Shown: piece by piece, positions 14,426 to 22,303 of the stretch
How positions within the stretch are numbered: position 1 is the first letter of the stretch
Layout of the letters: each line of letters opens with the position of its first letter
Source: an uncultured bacterium
GTDB lineage: Bacteria; CSSED10-310; CALFER01
NCBI GenBank assembly: GCA_937951895.1
Contig: CALFER010000077.1
Location: 1-64,000 of the forward strand
DNA: 64,000 bases
Direction: 5' to 3'
Notes under the pieces: model-generated
Told to the model about the DNA's origin: nothing
The model's input: the letters and a program-made list of their open reading frames with translations, nothing else
Database searches by the model: none
Translations under genes and position numbers: made by a program

Positions 14426-15418
14426 TCAGGCCCGCACGATCCAGATCTCGGAATCCAGCCCTTTTCCGGTCATCTGGATGGTCCGGAATCCCGCGCTTTT
14501 CAACCACCCAGCGACCAGTGATCGTGGCCAGCTCCGACCACGGGCAGTTGCGGTCAGCATGTTCACCGAAAAGATGGCGGCCGAAGGAGGTGTCGTACCC
14601 TCCGCATCGGTGAAGAAATCCTGGACGACGAGTGTTCCGCCGGGGCGCAGAGATGCGTGGATCCGCCTCAGCACAGACAGATTGCGTGCTTCGTCTTCGA
14701 TATGGAGAATATTGGACAGGATCGCAAGATCGAATGCCTCTCCGAAAGCCTCATTGCCCTCGAACACATCCATAGCCTTCAGCCGGATACGGTCTTCGTA
14801 CCCGGCATCCCGGATGATTTCCGAAGCGGTTTCGAGGGTCAGTGGAAGGTCGATGAGCGTGACATCGAGATCGGGTTTTCGTTTGAGCAGCGCCATCAGA
14901 TAGGTGCCCGGACCGCCGGCGATGTCGACCGCCCTTTGCACATCCGTCAGATCGAGCATCTCCACAAGCCGATCCGCCTTTCCGGCGGCGTTGGCATGCA
15001 TCCCCATGATGAACACCCGGTTTTTTTCGCGATCCAGATGCGGTTGCGGGCGGGGGAGCGGTTCGCCGCGGATCACTGCGTGTTCGAGGTCGGCCCAGCG
15101 CCGATAGATGCCTTCCGCATGGAGCACGGAATGCCGGAGGAGACCCGGAGACGACTCGAGGAGTGCCTCCATGGCAAGCGGGGTAATCCGGTATTGTCCG
15201 GTCTGTTTTTCAAGCAATCCGATCGCGACCAGCGCATCGCACAGGATTCCGATACCGCGCGCACTCAGAACCCCATCCTGCGTGACATCATCAACGGAAG
15301 TGAATTCCGTGAATCGGTCCAGAATTCCCAGTTTGACGGCGGTCTGAATGATTCGGGCAACCTGAAATCCCTGCACCGCGCCACGAAGTTCCTCGATCGT
15401 CTTCAATGCACCGATCAT
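14426..15418 (-). CDS. SAM-dependent O-methyltransferase (plant COMT / hydroxyneurosporene type)
   Basis: A 330-residue enzyme of the O-methyltransferase_2 family. The N-terminal dimerisation winged helix (FQVARIIQTAVKLGILDRF, LCDALVAIGLLEKQTGQYRITPLA) is followed by a Rossmann SAM domain with VDIAGGPGTYLMALLKRKP, LIDLP and VVQDFFTDAEG. Members methylate hydroxyls on small molecules. It is the fourth gene of an operon with serine acetyltransferase, a LarE-like sulfur transferase and a ThiS/MoaD-like carrier (27-base gap), so its acceptor might be a sulfur-containing product. The acceptor cannot be predicted from sequence. Confidence 0.85.
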   Translation of the reverse strand: MIGALKTIEELRGAVQGFQVARIIQTAVKLGILDRFTEFTSVDDVTQDGVLSARGIGILCDALVAIGLLEKQTGQYRITPLAMEALLESSPGLLRHSVLHAEGIYRRWADLEHAVIRGEPLPRPQPHLDREKNRVFIMGMHANAAGKADRLVEMLDLTDVQRAVDIAGGPGTYLMALLKRKPDLDVTLIDLPLTLETASEIIRDAGYEDRIRLKAMDVFEGNEAFGEAFDLAILSNILHIEDEARNLSVLRRIHASLRPGGTLVVQDFFTDAEGTTPPSAAIFSVNMLTATARGRSWPRSLVAGWLKSAGFRTIQMTGKGLDSEIWIVRA

Positions 15419-15445
15419 CGTGTCTCCTCACGCGGTCAGCCGCGT

Positions 15446-15679
15446 TCAGCCCCCTCCCATCAGAATCGCAATTTCGATCCGGTCACCATTCTGAAGCCGG
15501 GTGAATGCTCGCGCAAGGGTTCCATTCCGGTGAACGACCATCGCGCGCTGTTCTTCGGGGGAGTATCCGAACATGTCGAGCAGACGGGAAACGGATGTTC
15601 CCTCTTCCGTCTCGATCGCCTGCTCAGGTGCCTCGAACGGACGTCGTATCGGCCCCCGGAAGACCACGTGTACCGTCAT
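15446..15679 (-). CDS. ThiS/MoaD-like sulfur carrier protein
   Basis: A 77-residue beta-grasp protein ending in Gly-Gly-Gly. Hallmarks are TSVSRLLDMFGYSPEEQRAMVVHRNG and NGDRIEIAILMGGG, the latter being the C-terminal tail that is adenylylated and thiocarboxylated in ThiS and MoaD. It overlaps by four bases with the LarE-like gene, strongly suggesting that it works with it. No E1-like adenylating enzyme (ThiF/MoeB) or JAMM protease is next to it. Carriers of this kind deliver sulfur for thiamine, molybdopterin, cysteine or natural-product synthesis; which one applies here is open. Confidence 0.85.
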   Translation of the reverse strand: MTVHVVFRGPIRRPFEAPEQAIETEEGTSVSRLLDMFGYSPEEQRAMVVHRNGTLARAFTRLQNGDRIEIAILMGGG

Positions 15680-16500
15680 ACATCCCCCTCAGCATCATTC
15701 GGTCGGACGGGATTCAGGCTCCCCATGCGATATCCGTTCAGATCGAGCGTCACGAAGGGGAAACCGCAATCCCGGATCCGGCGGGTCAACTCGGATCGGA
15801 TGTGCGGCTGCAAGACACGGTCGAGATCCGGTTCGGGGATTTCGATCCGGGCGACAGGATGATGATCGCGGAGGCGCGCTCCCTGAAAACCCAGATCGAT
15901 CAGGATGATTTCGGCCGAGGCGACACGTGAAAGCCGATCGGGAGAGAGACGTGTGCCGAAGGGGATTCGCGACGCGAGGCAAGCCTGGGACGGGTGATTC
16001 CACGTTTCCAGCCCGGCTCGTTTCGCCCATTCACGGATTTCAGCCTTGGACAGCCCCGCCTCCTGCAGCGGCATCCGCACGCCGGCCTCGATCGATGCTC
16101 GACGACCGGGACGAAAATCCGTCAGGTCATCCGCATTGCTCCCCTCCAGAATATGCGCGATGCCCATTCGCCGTGCAACACGACGGATTTCGCGAAAAAT
16201 CACCTTCTTGCATCGATAGCATCGGTCCTCCGTATTCCGGGCGATCGAAGGGATTCCGACGAGATCGATGTCGAGCACGGTCAGGTCGACACCCAGCATG
16301 CGCGCGACACGACACGCCGTTTCACGCTCTCCGGGAGGCGTCAGCGATGAACCGATCATCACGGCATGCGCGCGTTCTCGAAGCACGTCGTGCGATGCCC
16401 AGAGCAGCAGGGAACTGTCGACGCCGCCCGAAAAGGCGATGATCGCCGAGGGCAATTCGCCGAGAATTTCCCGGAGACGGGCCAGTTTTTCGGTGCTCAC
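15676..16500 (-). CDS. larE: LarE-like ATP-dependent sulfur transferase
   Basis: A 274-residue PP-loop ATPase. SGGVDSS at residues 24-30 is the ATP pyrophosphatase loop. C174 in SQACLASRIP lies where LarE has its sulfur-donating cysteine, and C94/C97 (CYRC) are the additional cysteines seen in the iron-sulfur-dependent LarE class. LarE adds sulfur to the nickel-pincer cofactor of lactate racemase. No larA, larB or larC is in the window. Instead it sits between serine acetyltransferase and a ThiS-like carrier with four-base overlaps on both sides, so a different sulfur-transfer task is plausible. The symbol reflects family, not proven role. Confidence 0.8.
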   Translation of the reverse strand: MSTEKLARLREILGELPSAIIAFSGGVDSSLLLWASHDVLRERAHAVMIGSSLTPPGERETACRVARMLGVDLTVLDIDLVGIPSIARNTEDRCYRCKKVIFREIRRVARRMGIAHILEGSNADDLTDFRPGRRASIEAGVRMPLQEAGLSKAEIREWAKRAGLETWNHPSQACLASRIPFGTRLSPDRLSRVASAEIILIDLGFQGARLRDHHPVARIEIPEPDLDRVLQPHIRSELTRRIRDCGFPFVTLDLNGYRMGSLNPVRPNDAEGDV

Positions 16501-17480
16501 TCGCTCTGAATCCCGCTCACCGGGCTACCCGATTCCACCGTCAGACCGATCAGGTCGGGTTGGCGGTGATGGATCCGGCTTCCGGGAGGGACACTCTGCG
16601 TGAGCCATACGTTGCCGCCGATGGTCGCGCCTCGACCGATCGTGATCCGTCCCAGTATCGTCGCTCCCGCATATATGATGACATCGTCTTCCACGATCGG
16701 ATGTCGATCGATCCCCTTGATCGGCCGGCCGTTCTCATCCAGAGGGAAACTCTTGGCGCCCAGCGTGACCCCCTGATAGATCCTGACTTTCTTTCCGATC
16801 CGGCATGTTTCGCCGATCACCACGCCCGTGCCATGATCGATGAAAAAACTCTCTCCGATCCGCGCGCCGGGATGAATGTCGATGCCCGTCAGCGTATGGG
16901 CGTATTCGGTCATCATCCGGGGAATGATCTTGACTCCGAGAACATGGAGTTCGTGCGCAATCCGCTGATTCGTGATCGCAAAAACACCCGGATAACAAAA
17001 GATCGTCTCGTCCACACTCGTCGCGGCCGGATCCCCTTCATACGCTGCCTGGACATCGGTCGCGAGCAACTGCCGGATGTGCGGAATGCGCAGAAGGAAC
17101 GCCTGCGTGATCTCACGCGCCGAATGATCGCACTCACCCTCGGGACAAAACCCGAAATCATCCCTGCACGAAAAACACAACCCGCGCTTGATCTGATTCT
17201 CCAGCGATTGCCGAATCGTCTCCAACGTCATCCCCACATGATATCGAACGGTTTCAGCCGTCAGATCCGTCGGCCCGAAATACCCCGGAAACAACACCGA
17301 TCTCAGATTCTCCACAAGCTGGATCACCTGGTCGCGCGATGGTGCGAGATGCCGGGTGGGTTTCATCTGCATCCGCCCGATCAACCCGGTGTGATTCCCG
17401 CAGATGCTCTCAACGAGTTCCGTCAGAAGCCCCTCCGGGACAGCCCGGCCGGGACGTTGATTTTTAAACAGGCTGTTCAT
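16497..17480 (-). CDS. cysE: Serine O-acetyltransferase, EpsC type
   Basis: A 327-residue enzyme that makes O-acetylserine, the carbon skeleton for cysteine. The N-terminal helical domain includes a cysteine-rich insertion (CFSCRDDFGFCPEGEC); the C-terminal left-handed beta-helix has IDIHPGARIGESFFIDHGTGVVIGE, HPIVEDDVIIYAGATILG and IGGNVWLT hexapeptide repeats with the catalytic His. ATG 17480 is chosen because GGAGG lies eight bases upstream; the frame opens earlier at 17510. It is the first gene of a four-gene overlapping operon. No O-acetylserine sulfhydrylase is nearby, which is notable. Confidence 0.92.
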   Translation of the reverse strand: MNSLFKNQRPGRAVPEGLLTELVESICGNHTGLIGRMQMKPTRHLAPSRDQVIQLVENLRSVLFPGYFGPTDLTAETVRYHVGMTLETIRQSLENQIKRGLCFSCRDDFGFCPEGECDHSAREITQAFLLRIPHIRQLLATDVQAAYEGDPAATSVDETIFCYPGVFAITNQRIAHELHVLGVKIIPRMMTEYAHTLTGIDIHPGARIGESFFIDHGTGVVIGETCRIGKKVRIYQGVTLGAKSFPLDENGRPIKGIDRHPIVEDDVIIYAGATILGRITIGRGATIGGNVWLTQSVPPGSRIHHRQPDLIGLTVESGSPVSGIQSE

Positions 17481-17515
17481 TTCATTCCTCCGGTATCCTG
17501 TGAATCTCAACTAAA

Positions 17516-17549
17516 ATACTAGAGTATAAATCGCGAGATGAGCTGTCAA
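17516..17549 (-). promoter_or_regulatory. Promoter of the cysE-larE operon with overlapping palindrome
   Basis: On the - strand a perfect -35 TTGACA (17544-17549) is followed by -10 TACTCT at 17 bases (17521-17526), or TATACT at 15. The palindrome ATACT-AG-AGTAT (17516-17527) covers the -10. A repressor bound there would block RNA polymerase. Rrf2-family regulators (CymR, IscR) control such genes elsewhere, but the protein is not identified here. Confidence 0.6.
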
Positions 17550-17563
17550 GTGATGCCGGTGCA

Positions 17564-18397
17564 TCAGTGATCGAAGGACGCCTCAAATCGGATCGCTCCA
17601 TTTCGGACAATCATCCTGAGGTGGCCTCCGAGGCTGGCACACAAATCGACCAGTGGAGCGGTATTGCGTTCGAGTTGCCTGGTGTCGGTCCCGCTCGAAC
17701 TCCTCCCTTCGGGTGCTCCCGCAATCGTGATCAGGGCGGAAGATCCCGAGTGGGTCAGTCCGACATGAATTTCGCGTGAGGAGTTCTCCGGCAGGACGGA
17801 GACGATCCGGGCAATCAATCCGAGGATGAGGTGGTAGAAGCTGGAAGAGGGGCCCGGGAAAGGTGTCTCGGGCGGATCATAGGTTTCGACGAGATGGATG
17901 GAGAGGCGTTTGAGGCCTTTTCGGATGAGACTGCATGCTCCCTGAAGAAGATTCTGATAGGTGTCGGCATCCAGGCCGTTGTCCCGCATGCCGGCCAGAG
18001 TGCCGAGCTTGATGGTGATGAGCTGTGCCTGGCGGAGCGCTTCCTTGATCCGGAGCAGTTCGTGGGAGTCGTGATCCGAGATGGCATGGCGGGTGATGAG
18101 AATATCGAGATAGCAGCCGATGCCCATGAAAATGTTGTTCAATTCATGACTGGCGGTGCAGGCGATCAGCTCGGTCACACCCGCGCACACGGACGGCAAG
18201 TCTCGTTTTTCACTTCTGATCACGTCCACAGGAACCTCGATCCCCCGATCATCCACATGCAGGATTCTACGGTTGTCCGATCGAAGATGCAAATGGTCAG
18301 GTCGGTCCGGGCAGACGAAACAGCTCCCGTGTCCGGGGCGTAGGGTGGCCGGTTGCGGGATCCCAACCGCGGAGTTCGTAGTATTCCGTGAGTACAT
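17564..18397 (-). CDS. Divergent histidine-kinase-like protein
   Basis: Up to 277 residues. A dimerisation/phospho-acceptor-like motif, CTASHELNNIFMGIGCYLDIL, closely resembles the H-box (SHELNN) of sensor kinases, followed by paired helices (LRIKEALRQAQLITIKLG). The C-terminal half should be the ATP-binding domain, but its N and G boxes are unrecognisable; the segment LVDLCASLGGHLRM matches only the final helix. It may be an inactive or phosphotransfer protein. The first 33 codons overlap the end of the AOR gene, so the real start may be an internal TTG or GTG near 18256-18292. Probably the last gene of the AOR operon. Confidence 0.55.
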   Translation of the reverse strand: MYSRNTTNSAVGIPQPATLRPGHGSCFVCPDRPDHLHLRSDNRRILHVDDRGIEVPVDVIRSEKRDLPSVCAGVTELIACTASHELNNIFMGIGCYLDILITRHAISDHDSHELLRIKEALRQAQLITIKLGTLAGMRDNGLDADTYQNLLQGACSLIRKGLKRLSIHLVETYDPPETPFPGPSSSFYHLILGLIARIVSVLPENSSREIHVGLTHSGSSALITIAGAPEGRSSSGTDTRQLERNTAPLVDLCASLGGHLRMIVRNGAIRFEASFDH

Positions 18398-20237
18398 CCC
18401 GGAAGTGCAGCGGGTCGAGACTCATCGGATGGCCGATGTACGGATTGATCCGGTTTTCCGGTTTCTGAAGGTATGGAATCAGGGTTTCGTCATCCTGTCT
18501 CGACCGGTCGAACAGGCGGATGAGGAGTTCGCGTTCGAGATGAATCGTGCGCGCGCAGAAATGGTCGAAGTCAGTTTCCGACCAGGGAATGCCTGTGGCA
18601 GAAACAAAGAGCGCGTGTTCGAATTGGGGGCCTTCGAGATCACCGGCACGTGCGAAGAAATCCGGGGTCTTTTTCGAAAAAACACGCGGAAAAACCTGAT
18701 CATCGACAGGCAGGCTGTCTTTCATGACGGATCGATGGCCGTGCCAGTAAGCGGGGAACGCTTTCCCTTCATACCCTCCGGCCGGATCGACACTCGATGG
18801 TGACCCGTACACTTTCGTTCCGATCCGGATGATGTCCTCCCAGGGAATGCCGTGAACCGGGGAGTTCTCGAGACACCATCCCATCAGATTCTGGACGTAT
18901 CCGTGTCCGCTCGATATCGGATCGCGGGTGTCGACCGCCCATTGAATGGCTGACACGATCCAGAATGGGAAAAAGATCCGGTTGATGTGATCGCCATGGC
19001 CGTCCCAGTGTCCCGCATAACCCCAGCAGGGATACAGTTCATCGAGCGCTTCGCGGCCGATCCCGAGTCGTTCGCAGGCCCTGACGGTTCCTTCAGCCAG
19101 AATGGACGCCGTTTCCGATGTCCGGCGACTCATCGCCCGGAACAGATCGACCCAGAACTGCTGGGAATCCAGATCGATCAAGATCCCGTCGATGTGGGTC
19201 AGTTCTCCGGTTTGGCTGAGTTTTCGGAGCCAGGGCATCAGACCCACGAGGATTTCCCAGTGATTGAGTCCTTCGTCGTTGGCGATCTGAGATACCTCGA
19301 AGCCGGCTTCGAAGCCGAGTTTCCAGTCGTAGAAGGTACCGGGGATCCCCGGAAAGAGACCCGCGATGCAATCGATCTGTCCGGCCAGACGCTTGCCCGG
19401 GCAGAGTCGGCTGGGAACATGCCTGTAATACCGGGCATCGAAACAGCGGATGGTGCAACCCTGCGTGCACGCCTGAAAGCGCTGCCCGTATTTCCTCACA
19501 TGCTCCGGATCGAGTCTTGGCGTGTGTGGCCAGCCATGCGATCCATGCGCTTCCTCGCGGACCCATCGACACACCGTTTCAAATCGTTCCGGATCGGCAA
19601 TCCGCAGTGCGCCTGTTCCCCGGACGGCGATTGCCTTGAGCATTTTCGATCCCATGACGGCGCCGAAACCGCCCTGCCCCGATGCAGACTCCGTTTCCGT
19701 CGCGGCCACCGCGATCCGGGACAGGTTCTCTCCGGCCGGACCAATCGCGAAAATTCTCCAGGCCGATCCGAGTCTGTCGATGAGTCGACGCTGTGATTCG
19801 ATCAGTCCCAGGCCCCAGAGATCGGACGCCGGGCGGAGCGTGACGCGTTCGTTTTCGATTTCAAGGTACACCGGTTCGGACGCGCGACCGGTCAGCACGA
19901 TGCCGTCGAAGCCGGCATACTTCAACTCCGGACCGAAATGTCCGCCGAATGAAGATCGTGTGTACCACTCGTGAGGATGCCCCTGGGGAGCGAGCCCGCA
20001 GACGGTTGTCCGGCCCGAGAAGGGTGCCATGGTGCCCGTGAGCGGTCCTGTCATGATGATGAGGGGAGCCGCGGGATCCCACGGCGTCATCCCGCGGCGA
20101 ATCGATTCCAGCGCAATGAGCACCGCAATGCCTCGTCCGCCGATTCCCTGCGGCAGATAGTCGCCTGTCGACTGGATCTCGATCACACGCGTCGACAGAT
20201 TGACGTGCAGAATTCGTCCCGCATAACCGCCATACAT
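18297..20237 (-). CDS. Aldehyde:ferredoxin oxidoreductase-family tungsten/molybdenum enzyme
   Basis: A 646-residue enzyme of the AOR family. It opens with MYGGYAGRILHVNLST and continues with YLPQGIGGRGIAVLIAL, ITGPLTG-like (IMTGPLTGTMAP), GGHFGPELKYAGFDGIVLTGRA and VMGSKMLKAIAVRGTG, all typical of the tungstopterin-binding domain. Cysteines in CTQGCTIRC are where the cubane cluster is bound. NDEGLNHWE corresponds to the DxxGLD pterin-contact motif but is altered. ATG 20237 is chosen since TGGAG precedes it and families start here. The Fe-S gene ends 14 bases upstream. The substrate (aldehyde, or another as in BamB-like members) is not evident. Confidence 0.85.
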   Translation of the reverse strand: MYGGYAGRILHVNLSTRVIEIQSTGDYLPQGIGGRGIAVLIALESIRRGMTPWDPAAPLIIMTGPLTGTMAPFSGRTTVCGLAPQGHPHEWYTRSSFGGHFGPELKYAGFDGIVLTGRASEPVYLEIENERVTLRPASDLWGLGLIESQRRLIDRLGSAWRIFAIGPAGENLSRIAVAATETESASGQGGFGAVMGSKMLKAIAVRGTGALRIADPERFETVCRWVREEAHGSHGWPHTPRLDPEHVRKYGQRFQACTQGCTIRCFDARYYRHVPSRLCPGKRLAGQIDCIAGLFPGIPGTFYDWKLGFEAGFEVSQIANDEGLNHWEILVGLMPWLRKLSQTGELTHIDGILIDLDSQQFWVDLFRAMSRRTSETASILAEGTVRACERLGIGREALDELYPCWGYAGHWDGHGDHINRIFFPFWIVSAIQWAVDTRDPISSGHGYVQNLMGWCLENSPVHGIPWEDIIRIGTKVYGSPSSVDPAGGYEGKAFPAYWHGHRSVMKDSLPVDDQVFPRVFSKKTPDFFARAGDLEGPQFEHALFVSATGIPWSETDFDHFCARTIHLERELLIRLFDRSRQDDETLIPYLQKPENRINPYIGHPMSLDPLHFRDVLTEYYELRGWDPATGHPTPRTRELFRLPGPT

Positions 20238-20253
20238 GGTTTCTCCAGTCATC

Positions 20254-20754
20254 TCAGGATCGTCCCAGCGATGGATCGAGATCCTCCCGGGGGATGCCTC
20301 GGGGAGATTGCACTCCGGGCGGCAACCAGCTGATGACCCCGAAGTGGCAGGCCGACACGCATTCCGGTGATCCACCGCACAGGTCACATTTGAACGCCTT
20401 GCCAGATATCTGGCTGAACATCATGGCGTGGAACGGGCAAGCGGTGACACACGCGCCACACCCCGTGCAGCGATCGGCCAGAACGATCCACGGGCCACGC
20501 CCGGATTCAGCAACAATCGCATCGAAACGACAGGCTGCCCGGCAGGCAGGAGTGGGACATTGTCTGCAGAAACGGATTCGATGATGTCCATCGAACGGTT
20601 CGAGTTCGACTCGAATCGCCGAAGAATCCGGATCGGCGCCCCCGGAACGATGCTGACTGCAGGCCATCATACAGTTCAAGCATCCCGTGCAGGGATCCGG
20701 GTTGATAGCGAGGCGGTGGTTGTCCCGGGGCAATCGTCCAGTAACCGGGTTCAC
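20254..20754 (-). CDS. AOR-associated 4Fe-4S ferredoxin subunit
   Basis: A 166-residue protein with the DMSO-reductase-beta-type arrangement of clusters: CTGCLNCMMAC, CRQCPTPACRAAC, CTGCGACVTACPFHAM and CDLCGGSPECVSAC, enough for up to four cubane clusters. It probably takes electrons from the AOR subunit encoded immediately downstream, as AorA/AorB-type pairs do. Translation starts at a GTG overlapping the cysteine desulfurase stop by four bases. No signal peptide is present, so it should be cytosolic. Confidence 0.88.
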   Translation of the reverse strand: MNPVTGRLPRDNHRLAINPDPCTGCLNCMMACSQHRSGGADPDSSAIRVELEPFDGHHRIRFCRQCPTPACRAACRFDAIVAESGRGPWIVLADRCTGCGACVTACPFHAMMFSQISGKAFKCDLCGGSPECVSACHFGVISWLPPGVQSPRGIPREDLDPSLGRS

Positions 20755-21923
20755 AGTGGCGACAAAGTCCGAAGCCGTCTGACCGTTTGAACGATGATGG
20801 ATGCCGCTTCGTCGATCTCATCGCTCGTGTTGCCGTATCCGAGTGAGAAGCGGAGCGCCGAACGAGCCAGGTCGGCGGGGATTCCCATCGCGACCAGCAC
20901 ATGGGATGGGGCATCATCTCCGCTGCTGCAGGCCGATCCGGTCGATGCGGCGATTCCGTGCATGGCGAGCATCTCGAGGATGGCGGCGCCATCCACTTTT
21001 TCAAACGACAGATTCAGGGTGCCGGGCAGACGATGGATCTCATGGCCGTTGAGGTGCACTCCGTCGAGATCGCGGACGATGGCATCATGCAGACGGTCAC
21101 GCAGTGCCTGGATGCGACGGACATCCTCCTCGCGATCCCTCCCCGCTACCTCGATTGCCTTGCCCAGAGCGATGATCCCGATATTGTTTTCGGTGCCGGC
21201 CCGCAGGTTTCCCTCCTGGTGGCCCCCGTGAATCAACGGGCACAGACTCATGGTTCTGCGGATGTACAGAGCGCCGACACCTTTGGGTGCGTTGAGTTTA
21301 TGTCCGGAGAGCGCCAGGTAGTCCACGTTGAGATCATCGACGTTGACGGCAAGCTTTCCGACGGTCTGGACGGCGTCGCAGTGGAAAGCAATTCCCCGTT
21401 CGCGCAGCCGCCGGCCGATCGCCGCGACGGGTTGAATCGTTCCGACTTCATTGTTTGCCATCATGATGGATACGAGCACGGTTGTGGGGCGGATGGCTTT
21501 GAACACATCATCCGGGTCGACCATTCCGGTTCGATCCACATTCAAAACCGTCACGTCCGCGCCGATCCGGTTCAGGCATGAAATCGTTGTCAGGACGCTG
21601 TCATGTTCCACGGAGGAGGTGATCACGTGCGGGCGATGTTGCGGTGCCAGTCGGTGCGGACAGATCGAACCTTCGCAGACAAGGCCTTTGAGCACGAGGT
21701 TGTTCGATTCCGATCCGCCGCTGGTAAAGATAATCCGTCCTTCGGTAGCTCCGAGGAATTGGAGCAACCGGGTCCGGACAGACTCGATGGCTTCTCGTGC
21801 CTTGAACCCGAACGGATGGAGACTCGATGCATTGCCGAACAGATCGAGAGCTTCGATGACGGTGGATTTGACCTCGGGGTGAATCGGTGTCGTCGCGTTG
21901 TGATCAAGATATATCAATTTCAT
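20751..21923 (-). CDS. iscS: Cysteine desulfurase (IscS/NifS family)
   Basis: A 390-residue PLP enzyme that takes sulfur from cysteine for Fe-S clusters and tungstopterin sulfuration. It starts KLIYLDHNATTPIHPEV, has the His of SSVEHDSVLTT, the PLP-lysine in ALSGHKLNAPKGVGALY, and the active-site Cys in ASTGSACSSGDDAPSHV, characteristic of group I NifS/IscS with a long loop. ATG 21923 is chosen since GAGGAG precedes it; a longer frame runs into the upstream gene. The overlap with the AOR ferredoxin gene suggests it supplies sulfur to this cluster-rich enzyme pair. Confidence 0.93.
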   Translation of the reverse strand: MKLIYLDHNATTPIHPEVKSTVIEALDLFGNASSLHPFGFKAREAIESVRTRLLQFLGATEGRIIFTSGGSESNNLVLKGLVCEGSICPHRLAPQHRPHVITSSVEHDSVLTTISCLNRIGADVTVLNVDRTGMVDPDDVFKAIRPTTVLVSIMMANNEVGTIQPVAAIGRRLRERGIAFHCDAVQTVGKLAVNVDDLNVDYLALSGHKLNAPKGVGALYIRRTMSLCPLIHGGHQEGNLRAGTENNIGIIALGKAIEVAGRDREEDVRRIQALRDRLHDAIVRDLDGVHLNGHEIHRLPGTLNLSFEKVDGAAILEMLAMHGIAASTGSACSSGDDAPSHVLVAMGIPADLARSALRFSLGYGNTSDEIDEAASIIVQTVRRLRTLSPL

Positions 21924-22200
21924 TCGTAATCTCCTCATTCCCCTCACATTCGGTCTCTTCCGGTTCCTCCCGGACTGTTTCGTAGTCCGGAGCATCATCG
22001 GTGGGATCTCTGGGTTTGATGAAAAAAATGAACGCCATGGATGGTCGTCGCGAGGCATCCCGCACCACGAACTGGATCTGATCGAACACCCATCCATCGG
22101 ATGACCATCGATTCAGAGCAATCTCAATGGTTTCCTCGGTGACCGTCGATAACTCGACCACTTTATACTTCGGATTGTTCCATTCAAGACAGTCTGTCAT
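21904..22200 (-). CDS. DUF4177-like small protein
   Basis: A 98-residue protein. The N-terminal 60 residues (NNPKYKVVELSTVTEETIEIALNRW, SDGWVFDQIQFVVRDASRRPSMAFIFF) look like DUF4177-type small alpha/beta domains whose role is unknown. An acidic tail (DDAPDYETVREEPEETECEGNEE) completes it. It overlaps the start of the cysteine desulfurase gene by 20 bases and is thus co-translated with the Fe-S/AOR operon, as its first gene. Confidence 0.6.
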   Translation of the reverse strand: MTDCLEWNNPKYKVVELSTVTEETIEIALNRWSSDGWVFDQIQFVVRDASRRPSMAFIFFIKPRDPTDDAPDYETVREEPEETECEGNEEITNEIDIS

Positions 22201-22303
22201 CCGTGGTTTCCTCCAGACCGCATTTTTCCACGACCCGACTGATTCTTCAAGATCCGTGCGCGGTCAGATCCGCATCCTCATCAGCCCTTCATTATCTAAG
22301 GGT

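Noticed and set aside
22270..22303. CCCTT/AAGGG hairpin after the GT-C gene as terminator
   Set aside because: A T-run is present only weakly on the + strand; on the coding (-) strand none follows, so it is not counted as a terminator.
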